From: Paulinella micropora
Taxonomy: Eukaryota > Cercozoa > Imbricatea > Euglyphida
Direction of reading: 5' to 3'
Assembly: GCA_009731375.1 (NCBI GenBank)
Contig: BJOX01000039.1
Span: forward strand, 143,731-170,575
Length of the DNA stretch: 26,845 nt
Below the pieces are notes generated by a model, which worked only from the letters and a program-made list of their open reading frames with translations, was not told the origin of the DNA and ran no database searches. A program made the translations under genes and the position numbers. Below are positions 11,487-26,845 of this stretch, in pieces. The stretch's first letter is position 1. Each line of letters starts with the position of its first letter.

Positions 11487-11744
11487 GATGATAGGGTGGA
11501 CAACACATTCAAATCTCCTTCGGAAAGATGTCTATCTATCTATCTATCTATTTCTATCTATCGATCTATCTATCGATGATAGGGTGGAAAACACATTCAA
11601 ATCTCCTTCGGAAAGATGTCTGTCTGTCTATCTATCTATCTATCTATCTCTCTATCTATCTATCTGTCTGTCTATCTATCTATATATCTACGACAGGGTC
11701 AAAAACACATTCAAATCTCCTTCGGAAAGATGCAGCTGGACAAG

Positions 11745-11816
<72 letters not shown>

Positions 11817-11859
11817 CACACATTCAAATCTCCTTCGGAAAGATGCAGCTGGACAAGGT

Positions 11860-11943
<84 letters not shown>

Positions 11944-11996
11944 ATATATAACATTCAAATCTCCTTCGGAAAGATGCAGCTGGACAAGGTATAGAG

Positions 11997-12059
<63 letters not shown>

Positions 12060-12240
12060 TATATTTGTATATATTTATATATATTTATATTTATATACAT
12101 ATATATATATATATTTATATTTATATACATATATATATATATATTTTATATTTATATATATACATATATATATATATTATATATATATAACACATTCAAA
12201 TCTCCTTCGGAAAGATGCAGCTGGACAAGGTATAGATTTA
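10801..12240. repeat. Composite repeat: anchor A3 with (TATC)n, later (TA)n/(GT)n, 12 anchors
   Basis: The anchor gatagggtggaaaacacatt + caaatctccttcggaaagatg starts near 10829, 10921, 11021, 11144, 11280, 11416, 11490, 11578 and 11692. Three shortened anchors (cacattcaaatctccttcgg) lie near 11818, 11951 and 12191. The spacers are (TATC)n in the first part. From about 11745 the anchor end changes to gatgcagctggacaaggta and the spacers switch to (TA)n, (GT)n and (TATT)n. Confidence 0.95.
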
Positions 12241-12267
12241 TATTATATATATATATATATATGCAAA

Positions 12268-12450
12268 GTCTAAGTGTATGTATGTCTATGTCTACGTTTA
12301 TGTGCATGTGTATGTTGTATGTGTATGTGCATGTGCATGTGTATGTGTATGTGTATGTGTGTGTATGTGTATGTGTATGTGCATGTGTACTTGTACGTGT
12401 ACGTGTATGTATATATGTATGCGTATGCGCATGTGTATGTGTATGTAACC
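12268..12450. repeat. (GTATGT)n-like alternating tract
   Basis: Tgtatgtgtatgtgcatg variants, alternating purine and pyrimidine almost throughout. Confidence 0.85.
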
Positions 12451-12491
12451 CCTAGGCATGCAAATGTATACACACATCTTTGCTGCATGGC

Positions 12492-12524
<33 letters not shown>

Positions 12525-12584
12525 ATGTAAACTAGGCGTGCAAAGATGTAGAGCACAAGCTCTTCACTCAAAGTTTTACATTGG

Positions 12585-12632
<48 letters not shown>

Positions 12633-12663
12633 AAACTTCACTAAAAGCTTCACCTTTGATCCA

Positions 12664-12739
<76 letters not shown>

Positions 12740-12751
12740 GCTTCACCTTGG

Positions 12752-12808
<57 letters not shown>

Positions 12809-12891
12809 CTCTCTCTCTCTCTCTCTCTCTCTCAAGCTCTTCACTGAAAGCTTCACATTCGGTCCACTCTCTCTCTCTCTCTCTCTCTCTT

Positions 12892-12971
<80 letters not shown>

Positions 12972-12985
12972 TCTCNNNNNNNNNN

Positions 12986-13038
<53 letters not shown>

Positions 13039-13045
13039 CCTCCCT

Positions 13046-13078
<33 letters not shown>

Positions 13079-13080
13079 AA
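12492..13080. repeat. Composite repeat: anchor A4 with (CT)n, 4 anchors
   Basis: The anchor ttcactgaaagcttcac + attgggtccactctctc (variants) occurs near 12568, 12637, 12738 and 12840. It is separated by (CT)n, (AC)n and (TTTC)n tracts. A 10-N gap lies at 12976-12985 inside (CT)n. Confidence 0.85.
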
Positions 13081-13129
13081 GCATATCCGCATAGGATGAA
13101 AACGTGTTTTATCGGCACAAGCAGCGATG

Positions 13130-13144
13130 TCCTCATCTATCTAC

Positions 13145-13189
<45 letters not shown>

Positions 13190-13214
13190 CATCCATCCAT
13201 CTTATCTATCTATC

Positions 13215-13247
<33 letters not shown>

Positions 13248-13395
13248 CATCTTGTCTATCTATCTTATCTATCTATCTATCTATCTATCTATCTTCTATC
13301 TATCTCGTTAGAGCTTCATATGAGAACCCAGCCCCCCGGAGCACTACTCCACCTATCTAGCTATCTATCTATCTATCTCTCTGTTCAGAGCTTCA
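13130..13395. repeat. (TATC)n with repeated gagcttcatatgagaa segment
   Basis: (TATC)n arrays flank two copies of agagcttcatatgagaa + (c/t)ccagyccc (about 13311 and 13388). Confidence 0.85.
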
Positions 13396-13426
13396 TATGA
13401 GAATCCCAGTCCCTCGGGCTACTACT

Positions 13427-13696
13427 CCACCAGCAGCAGCAGCAGCAGCAACTCCGACACCCTCGCCTGGTGCACACACGCACACACACACACACATACA
13501 CACACTACAGCAGCAGCAGCAACTCCGACCCCGTCGCATGGTACACACACACACACACACACACTACAGCAGCAGCAGCCACTCCGACACCGTCGCATGG
13601 TACACACACACACACACACACACACACACTACAGCAGCAGCATCTCCGACTTCATCGCCTGGTACTTCACTCTGGCATTTATCTCGGTGTTTTTAT

Positions 13697-13733
<37 letters not shown>

Positions 13734-13735
13734 AA
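13427..13735. repeat. Composite repeat: (CAG)n anchor A5 with (CA)n, 4 copies
   Basis: The unit (ctacag)cagcagcagc + aactccgacaccgtcgc + atggta + (CA)n occurs four times, near 13430, 13506, 13566 and 13632. A final (CA)n lies at 13700-13732. Confidence 0.9.
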
Positions 13736-13739
13736 AAAC

Positions 13740-16435
13740 ATATCCATGCTCTGTTTTTTTAGCGTATCGCTTATCGTGTTGTGTGCCTTGGTGTGTTATT
13801 AATATTAATAGTTGTGTGTATGCTTGTGTGTGCATGCTAGGTGTAAACGCATGAGGAGCCACGCCATGTTTTTACTCTATTAGCGTGCTTCTTCCTTTGT
13901 ATTTATATTACTAGTAGTATTAATATTTGCGACCGCAAGCCTATTCAGTTTCTCATTTAGCGCGAAGTAGTGCAGTATTAGCACATATACTAATATTTTC
14001 TTCAATACATTTGATATATTATTAATAATTTTTATACTGTAAGGGACCGCAGCACACTTTTTGCTTATATCTTCTTCACTTGTGGACCGTTGCCGGTCCA
14101 AACTATAAAATTTGAAATCGAGTCGTATTGATAATATGACGGAGAACAATGTCACAGTGCCAATGTCACGTAAATGATTCCACGTCACCATTCCCGACTC
14201 CCGAACCAGCGCAGTTCCGAGTTCGAATTGATTAAATTCGCCAGCCAGATGCCCTGAAGTTTGATTTCTAATGAATCAGATAGTGCCGCGACACGAACAG
14301 AATAGCTAGTAATTGAAATTTTTGTACTATATATTAGGCATCAGCCCCCGGATCATCGGAATTACGATAGTCACTTCTAGTCAATAAGCGTAACAGACTG
14401 ACTAACGGACGTTATTGGCATTGAGACTCTCAATCGGACAGTAACCATTGAGTCGCAGTTACAATCCCGGCCGATCGGGTCGTGACTGCCAACTGCGCAT
14501 TTTTTATTTAAGTCAAAGTTATATAGTTTGCGCTACTGCCTCTGAACTTGATTCAAGTTGTCAGTTCTGCTATTCTATAATACTTGCTGATTACAGCCTA
14601 CTGTCACAGTCTCGATCGAATATCGCGGCTCCTTACGGAGTCTTCCGGCGGCGGCAGAAAACCGACGATTTGTGCACTTCAGTGTGTGTAAAAATGAGTG
14701 AAGAGTGCATCATGCAAACAGCATTTTTCAGTTAAAAACACCATACTTGCTATGTCCTGAGAAGTGAAAATTGCGGTCGAAAATAAGGGTGAAAAATAGT
14801 TAGCTACTACGTGACCCCTTTTTTCTAAAACAAACACTTGTGTCATGCTTGCTTTTGCTTGAAACGATGTGGTTTGAACATTTACCTGCTTTGAAGAAAA
14901 CTTGACCTCCGACATGATTTTGGTGGTGCCGGCCCCTGAATTTCTGTGGCAATATTTGACAAAACCATGCCGATTCCCGGAGAGGAAACCAGAAAAATTT
15001 CCAAAAGATATTTGAACAGACAGGCCTATCGACATACGTAGTGTAACCGGAACAGCTACTCTGACACTTAGTCGTACCTCAACTGTAAAGGGGCAGACCA
15101 AGCATAAGAGTCAAGTAACGACAAGCCGGACAACACTTGATGCCACTATGTAATGTACGGGCCGGCCGACAATCCCTTTGCCCCCTTGGGGGAAGCCGAT
15201 GTAAGCGGTCGACCCCCACGCCGAAGACTGACTCCTCATTCGAAGGCGCCCTCGACCGACCGATACATGACATGAAGCATCCCGGCTGTCGAATAAGTAA
15301 AAATAATTGGTCCACGTCCAGTGCGAGTCTCCCATGAGAACTCGTGCCCCCGAGCCTAGCTCTTTCACCTCAGGCATTAAAAGAAATGCCCCGTCTTGAT
15401 CTCCCCTTTCCCGTAGAAAAATCAAAGTAGCCAATGATCCGTAAGCGACATCAGACTTCGTAGCTTCACGTTTTGACTTGTTTCCGAGGTCGTCCTCGAC
15501 CCCTGTGCTCTACTGCTTCCGACTGCGTCTCTTTAGCCCTTCTCTTCTTCGCCGCCACTTCTTTCTCACATCTTGGTGCACCTATCAACAAAAATGATAT
15601 GCCCGCACTTTGGACTTCGTCCCAAATACGAAGCGGAATCCTCCTTTCCTCTGTTAACTCGAACGGCATATCCAACACCACCCTTGGCATCATTTGCACC
15701 GTCCATGGTGTAAAATCCTCATCGTCCTTCTCGATGGACGCATCCCACTGCTACTAACAGATAATTAAATAATAGTGGACGGTGGCATAACTGACTCCTG
15801 AGGAGCACAGCAATTCACCAAAGGCATACCATTGTCTTCTTGCAAGAAAGGGAGCGAGGGTCGAACGATCGGTCCTTTGATCTTTCATGTTTTGTGGTTA
15901 AGCAATTTTGGTTATTAAATAAAATAAAAAAGGAGAAAGGTTCTATTTATAATATTAATGATCAATGGACCGAATATAAGGCTCAGTCCGGCCCGGTCAC
16001 AAGTAACTACAAGCCGGAAGTTGAAGCCGGACAACCGGCAAGGCAACCATGTTTTTGTTAGAGAGAGGCCCAACGAAAAGTGACGGCTTTGCATTTGCTA
16101 TTATATAATAATGCATCGTGTCTCTGCATTACCTTAAACTGTGACTGCTTTTTTTTTTACACTTGGAGTGATGTTTTGAAGGCTCTTTTTGTATCTCGTC
16201 ATACCTCTTCCATTTTATCTCTTCTGCTTCTCACTCAGCTCTACGAGTGGCAAGTATTCTATTAAAACAGTGCTGGCGTAAAATATTATTTCTTTCAGAC
16301 AATCAATAGAAGCTGACTGTTAGAAATTGTCATTACGTTGAATTGTCACTGTAAGATTTATTAACATTTGCTCAGCTTCATGTAGTTGCCAAGATGCATG
16401 GCAAGAATTCTATTAATACAATAAGAGTGTTTGCG
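13740..16435. other. Non-repetitive island, no gene recognised
   Basis: About 2.7 kb of mixed-composition sequence. Open frames over 75 codons exist on both strands (for example 15101-14679 and 15434-15111 on the - strand) but show no domain I recognise. The best candidate (15466-15750) is listed separately. Related motifs caagtaacgacaagccggaca (15113) and caagtaactacaagccgga (16000) lie about 0.9 kb apart and might be decayed terminal repeats. No tRNA or rRNA is visible. Confidence 0.5.
15466..15750 (-). other. Unrecognised open frame with an AT-hook-like motif
   Basis: A 94-codon open stretch on the - strand, possibly beginning at an acceptor (gttagtagcag). It reads WDASIEKDDEDFTPWTVQMM, later a Lys/Arg-rich helix (EVAAKKRRAKE), and ends RGRGRPRKQVKT. 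GRGRPRK is an AT-hook core. Composition is more protein-like than the surrounding frames. A second - strand open frame (15434-15111) continues in another frame. It may be a decayed transposon or a gene fragment; I do not recognise a family. Confidence 0.2.
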
Positions 16436-16437
16436 TA

Positions 16438-16456
16438 AAAATAATAATATAATAAC

Positions 16457-16516
<60 letters not shown>
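16438..16516. repeat. (AAT)n array
   Basis: Trinucleotide array preceded by gcgtaaaaataataatataataac. Confidence 0.9.
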
Positions 16517-16594
16517 GAAATCTTTGAAAGAAACATCAGTGTAACATATGAAATCAATCAAGACTGCGCGGCATGAATATTGTGTATCACTGTG

Positions 16595-16680
16595 AGAGGC
16601 TGCCAAGATTGATGCAAGGGGGGGGGGGGGGGGGGGGGGGNNNNNNNNNNGAGGCTGCCAAGGTTGATGCAAGGGGGGGG
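16595..16680. repeat. Duplicated flank around poly-G and a 10-N gap
   Basis: gaggctgccaagattgatgc + aag(G)n lies left of the gap (16641-16650), and gaggctgccaaggttgatgc + aag(G)n immediately right of it. This looks like one locus represented twice by two unmerged contig ends. Confidence 0.7.
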
Positions 16681-17100
16681 TCAGTCACTACATCCTGAAA
16701 AACTTGAGCAATCAGGCGCTATGAGGTATGCTGCATACTTGCTCCAGACATTTCAAGGCATTAGCTATGCTTGCATCGTTCGGAGCTTGTTGCCGATAAG
16801 AAAGCAGGGCTTGCATGTTCGTGGCTTGACAATCTACATGGGAAAAAGCCTGGCAATTGCCTCCCTTGGCTTGCAGATAACTCGCGTAAGCCCATTGACA
16901 GACACACCTGCGCAGTACAGATCAGATTACTCGATCAGTTACGGCAAATGAGAAGACTGCTAACATATTTTAAGTCGTTATTGAGAAAGCAGGGCTGATC
17001 AAATGGCCAAATTTAAATGAAGCTCCGCCTGGGGAATATTGGAGCAAAGATAATGCAGCAACTGTACATATCATATCCATCTATCAAACAATTACCTACC
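16681..17100. other. Non-repetitive stretch, no gene recognised
   Basis: A 75-codon + strand frame (16771-16998, ending LLTYFKSLLRKQG) has plausible composition but no recognisable family and no clear start. Confidence 0.4.
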
Positions 17101-17110
17101 CATCCGTCTT

Positions 17111-17817
<707 letters not shown>

Positions 17818-17818
<1 letters not shown>

Positions 17819-18431
17819 CCCACAGACTTCCTTGGTTGTCGAAATCAGAAGCTCCTTTTTTCTGACATTAGTCGATATCTCATCAGTTGATCTCATCACT
17901 TACTCCACGGCGCGAACCAAGGCCACTTGAGGTGTCACTGACCCTCCCTTGGGCTTGATTTTTTTGAAATGGGTGCCATCTGTCGACAGACAGAGAATTA
18001 GGGGATGGTGTGGGTGTGCTGGGCCCGTGGTGGGGTGCCTTATGTGTGCCTAGCCATACGCCTATAAGTCACATGCCGAAATAGCGACGGGAAGCACAAT
18101 CCTGTTCCCTCAGGGTGCCCTTTCTCGCTTGTTGAGCCCGGAATAAAACCCACAGTGCTCTGTCGGTTTATACTAGACTGTCGAACAGTCTCGAGACTCC
18201 ATCTGCTTACTGGGTCCTCTATAATGGAGTTGGGAGCTCGTTCTGCAAGGGGCGCTTATGGAACGAGCCCTGGCCCCGCCTGGTACTAGGGAGGTTTGGT
18301 ATCGCCTGTATCAGTCCCTTCCGTGCAAACATCACGGCTTAGCTGGGCATCGGGTTAATACTTTACCCACAGACTTCCTTGGTTGACGAAATCAGAAGCT
18401 CCTTTTTTCTGACATTAGTCGATATCTCATC
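17818..18431 (+). mobile_element. Retrotransposon-derived segment with repeated 3' terminus
   Basis: About 610 bp of non-repetitive sequence bounded by (TATC)n on both sides. The terminal 67 bp (acccacagacttccttggt ... cgatatctcatc) occurs at its start (17818-17884) and at its end (18365-18431). The last 120 bp equal 6562-6681. The interior contains cggaataaaacccacagtg and gcctggtactagggaggt and resembles a LINE 3' UTR. No reverse transcriptase or endonuclease motif is present. Confidence 0.5.
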
Positions 18432-18486
18432 TATCTATCTATCTATCTATCTATCTACCTACCTACCTACCTACCTACCTACCTAC

Positions 18487-18562
<76 letters not shown>

Positions 18563-18649
18563 CATCTATCCAACTAAATATCTCTCTCTCTCTCACACAC
18601 ACACATACACACACACACACACACACAAACACACGCACGCACACATACG

Positions 18650-18694
<45 letters not shown>

Positions 18695-18700
18695 ACAGAC
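18431..18700. repeat. (TATC)n/(CTAC)n followed by (CA)n
   Basis: Simple-repeat tail of the preceding element to about 18580, then (CT)n and (CA)n with cacgcacg and catacg interruptions. Confidence 0.95.
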
Positions 18701-18886
18701 CAGTGTCCAATGGGCTTGCCGTTGATCGGTTTGGTGCACCTGAAAAGATCCAAGTGATTGTTGATTAGTGATAAGCCACGAAAAAGAAAGAGTAAATCAG
18801 CGACAAGCAACCAAAACATCAAATCGATTCCATCTCTCGTTTTTCCTTTACGTAACATTTATTATGCATATGATATCCGCTACCAG

Positions 18887-19002
18887 TTGCTCTGTCCGGT
18901 GGCGATGCAAAAGTCCGCCTCCATTTGGATACAGATGTGGTGGGAGCCATGATCGTCCGCCCCGTCGGTGCAATGACCGTCCCTGCACAGCCACAGGGAC
19001 AG
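18887..19002 (+). CDS. Probable exon with the C-terminal half of a TSP1 domain (partial gene)
   Basis: With acceptor ctaccag|TTGC and donor GGGACAG|gtgaac, the + strand reads CSVRWRCKSPPPFGYRCGG and then SHDRPPRRCNDRPCTATGTG. The spacing R.R.C..PPP.G..C.G......CN..PC is that of the second half of a thrombospondin type 1 repeat, an extracellular adhesion module. I found no exon carrying the W..W..CS..CG half upstream, nor a following exon; the region to the left is microsatellite and the region to the right is a purine tract. It could be one exon of a larger gene with long introns, or a fragment. It is unlikely to belong to the G8 gene, which has its own signal peptide. Without splicing the frame stays open until a TAG near 19062. 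Confidence 0.55.
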
Positions 19003-19257
19003 GTGAACACTTCTGCCGGGAATGTAGCGGGAGCCAGACAGAAAAACACAAATTGGTCGCGTAGAAAATACCTGAACCAACCCGTGGTAGCCTCACCGTC
19101 GCGAGAACATGTTTGCAGCTCGCCCCCGAACACGTTTTTGTGCCCAGCATCCTGCAGGATAGATTTCGATATTGTTTTTTGCTGGGCGTTTCTGTAAGGC
19201 CTGGACGGAAGTGCTCAGGTGCTTTGTTCAGAGAAAAATACAAGGTGAAGGAGAAAT

Positions 19258-20732
19258 AGGAGGAAAATGAGGAAAAGAGAAAGAGAAAGAGGAGGACTCG
19301 AAGGAGAGGAGAAGGAGAAAGAGGAGAAGAGGAGAAAGAGGAGAAGGAGGAGAAAGAGGAGGAGGAGAAAGGAGGAGAAGTAGGAGAAGGAGAAGGAGAA
19401 GGAGGAGGAGAAAGAGGAGAAGAAAAGGGAGAAGGAGAAAGAGGAGAAGGAGAAGGAGGAGAAGGAGAAGAGTAAGAAGGAGGAAAAGGAGAAAGAGGAG
19501 AAAAGAAGGAGAAGGAAGAAGAAGAAGAAGAAGAAGAAGAAGAAGAAGAAGAAGAAGAAGAAGAAGAGGAAGAGGAGGAGGAGGAGGAGGAGGAGGAGGG
19601 GGAGGAACAGGAAGAGGAGGAGGAGGAGGAGGAGGAGAAGAAGAAGAAGAAGAAGAAGAAGAAGAAGAAGAAGAAGAAGAAGAAGAAGAAGAAGAAGAAG
19701 AAGAAGAAGAAGAAGAAGAAGAAGAAGAAGAAGAAGAAGAAGAAGAAGAAGAAGAGGAAAGAGGAAAGAGGAAAGAGGAAAGAGGAAAGAGGAAGGAGGA
19801 AGGAGGAAGGAGGAAGGAGGAAGGAGGAAGGAGGAAGGAGGAAGGAGGAAAGAGGAAAGAGGAAAGAGGAAAGAGGAAAGAGGAAAGAGGAAAGAGGAAA
19901 GAGGAAAGAGGAAAGAGGAAGAAAGAAAGAAAGAAAGAAAGGAAGAAAGGAAGAAAGGAAGAAAGAAAGAAAGGAAGAAAGAAAGAAAGAAAGAAAGGAA
20001 GGAAGAAAGGAAGAAAGGAAGAAAGGAAGAAAGGAAGAAAGGAAGAAAGGAAGAAAGGAAGAAAGGAAGACAGGAAGAAAGGAAGAAAGGAAGAAAGGAA
20101 GAAAGGAAGAAAGGAAGGAAGGAAGAAGGGAAGAAAGGAAGAAAGGAAGAAAGGAAGAAAGGAAGGAAGGAAGAAGGAAGAAAGGAAAGAAAGGAAGAAA
20201 GAAAGAAAGAAAGGAAGGAAGGAAGAAAGGAAGAAGAAGGAAGAAGGAAGAAGGAAGAAGGAAGAAGGAAGAATGAAGAAGGAAGAAGGAAGAAGAAGGA
20301 AGGAAGGAAGGAAGGAGCAAGAAGCAAGAAGCAAGAAGCAAGAGGGAAAAAGCAAGAAGGAAGAAGGAAGAAGGAAGAAGGAAGAAGGAGGAAGGAGGAA
20401 GGAGGAAGGAGGAAGAAGGAAGAAGGAGGAAGGAGGAAGGAGGAAGGAGGAAGGAGGAAGGAGGAAGAAGGAAGAGGAGGGAGGAGGGAGGAAGAAGGAA
20501 GAAGGAAGAAGAAGGAAGAAGGAAGAAGGAAGAAGAGAAGGAAGAAGAAGAAGAAGAAGAAGACGAAGAAGGAGAAGAAGAAGAAGAAGAAGAAGAAGAA
20601 GAAGAAGAAGAAGAAGAAGAAGAAGAAGAAGAAGAAGAAGAAGAAGAAGAAGAAGAAGAAGAAGAAGAAGAAGAAGAAGAAGAAGAAGAAGAAGAAGAAG
20701 AAGAAGAAGAAAAAGAAGAAGAAAAAGAAGTA
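19258..20732 (+). repeat. 1.47-kb polypurine tract
   Basis: The + strand is almost entirely A/G, as GAA, GGA, GAAA, GGAA and AGGAAAG modules. From 19609 to 20070 there are 462 consecutive purines with no pyrimidine. Rare interruptions include C at 19608 and 20071, T at 20274, and four gcaa units near 20316-20342. The long Lys/Arg/Glu-rich and Phe/Leu/Ser-rich open frames over it are by-products of this composition. Confidence 0.97.
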
Positions 20733-20739
20733 GGTTGCT

Positions 20740-21730
20740 ATAGCGCAGTGATGTGAACGGCTGACCTTCACGCCCACTCGCTGAAACCCTTGGAGTCCAT
20801 GTGCGCTCAGGCACGCAAGAAGAAAGACCCCGGTTTTAAACATTTCTGCGTAGAGAGTGGAAAATATGGGTAATCTCCAGTCTTTTATTTTCTGCTGCCC
20901 CCATTAGTCAGATTTGTTCTACACCCTACCCTCCCTTGAAATTTCAATACATCAGCATTTTGCGTATTGCTTAGTTTTCCTTTTACTTCGGGATTCATTT
21001 AGGTCACACTACGCGGCTTTTGGTTTTGTGCAAAGCAGGGCCGCAGCATCAGAATGGCACACATGAGTAGATACCATACACACCAGGTTGAAAAATTTTC
21101 TCTGTAAGTTGCAGTGGAAAATATTCTCTTGAACTGTTACTCTCCTGAGTGCTCTGCTGTTTTATTTCTTTCGGTAATATGCAAGCTTTGTTCTACACCC
21201 GCCCCCCTTTCAAATTTTCATTCAGCTTCCCTTCTATCGCTCACCATTTTGAGTAAGTCTTCTTCTGAGTGCAAGTATGAGGCTTGCTTTGTGCTAAGTA
21301 TGTTACAATTAGCAAGGTGTGCAGTATAACAATCACATTACGACTATTACGTGCAGTACATCATACCTGCCTGCTACACTTCAAAAGGTGCGCGATTTTT
21401 TTTCCCGGTTCTGGTGGGTCTCGAAACAAACGAAACGGTCTAGCCCAGCGGAAGACAAAAAGGTGCAGACGCTTCGGTTTTGGTGTTCAAGTGTTGCCTT
21501 TCTGCCCTGCCTGGGCAACGTGGCGCTGCCAAATTTGTTTCCCTTCCATTCCTATGCAGTGTTTTACCGAGCCGGAGGAATGAGGCGGGTGGTTTGGGGC
21601 GACGTCTGGTGGAACATTTTTGGAACATTTTTAGGATGTAAGAAATGTTATGCGTAAAAGACACGCGAAGCATATTTCCGTTTTGGCCTAGTCCAGGGGC
21701 ATAATTCGGTTCATAACTCATCTCAGAGAG
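20740..21730 (+). other. Intergenic sequence upstream of the G8 gene
   Basis: Non-repetitive. It contains two related segments, tttgttctacaccctaccct (about 20915) and tttgttctacacccgccccc (about 21188), each followed by a ttgaaatt/ttcaaatt stretch. No TATA box or other core promoter motif can be named with confidence, although the promoter of the G8 gene should lie here. Confidence 0.4.
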
Positions 21731-26624
<4,894 letters not shown>

Positions 26625-26643
26625 GTATTGCTACTAAGATGTA

Positions 26644-26708
26644 TTGTTGTTACTGATACGTCTTCACTCTACTACTACTACTATTGCTGTTACTGATACG
26701 TCTTCACT

Positions 26709-26783
<75 letters not shown>

Positions 26784-26804
26784 CTACTACTACTACTACT
26801 ACTC

Positions 26805-26845
<41 letters not shown>
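26644..26845. repeat. (CTA)n in intron 12, running off the window
   Basis: Starts with two copies of gttactgatacgtcttcact, each followed by (CTA)n: the anchor-plus-microsatellite pattern seen elsewhere. Confidence 0.95.

Noticed and set aside
13740-16435. LTR retrotransposon with the caagtaac(g/t)acaagccgg motif as terminal repeat
   Set aside because: The shared segment is only about 20-40 bp and imperfect; no TG...CA ends, primer-binding site or pol motifs were found.
16771-16998. 75-codon + strand open frame as a gene
   Set aside because: Initiates at a non-ATG codon, has no recognised domain, and overlaps an equally long frame; too short to support.
18848-20843. Long - strand open frames (about 500-540 codons) of Phe/Leu/Ser/Pro, and a + strand Lys/Arg/Glu frame
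   Set aside because: They are translations of the polypurine tract; polypurine/polypyrimidine sequence contains few stop codons.

Overview
This is a repeat-dominated stretch of a eukaryotic nuclear genome. The evidence is spliced coding sequence with GT-AG introns, retrotransposon 3' ends, foldback elements and an extreme load of microsatellites; no bacterial-type gene layout is present. I cannot fix the species. A G8-domain gene with many very short exons and a thrombospondin type 1 (TSP1) exon fit a marine protist (chromerid, dinoflagellate or stramenopile relative) or an invertebrate. This placement is inference only.

Positions 1-13740 contain no gene I can support. They hold a likely LINE 3' end with an (AAT)n tail (1-425); a 25-35 bp minisatellite in two blocks (1364-1763 and 2811-3006), split by a TTAA-flanked 165 bp element and a 0.6 kb (TGGA)n array; three families of foldback/MITE-like elements; a 9-copy ~145 bp minisatellite (3462-4740); and then a long series of composite repeats. 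In each composite repeat a short conserved 'anchor' of 30-45 bp alternates with a microsatellite of variable length.

Positions 13740-16430 and 16681-17100 are the main non-repetitive islands; nothing in them is recognised with confidence. Positions 17818-18431 hold a retrotransposon-derived segment whose last 120 bp reappear at 6562-6681 with one mismatch. A probable TSP1 exon lies at 18887-19002. It is followed by a 1.47 kb nearly pure purine tract (19258-20732).

The main coding feature runs from 21731 past the right end of the window. It is a gene on the + strand for a secreted or surface protein with an N-terminal signal peptide and a G8 domain, followed by the conserved region that leads into a right-handed beta-helix in CEMIP/TMEM2/PKHD1L1-type proteins. 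Twelve exons (28-193 nt) join in consistent phase into about 342 codons. Its introns carry the same classes of microsatellite and foldback DNA as the rest of the window. In two introns the 3' splice site and start of the exon have been duplicated, with an in-frame stop in the upstream copy.
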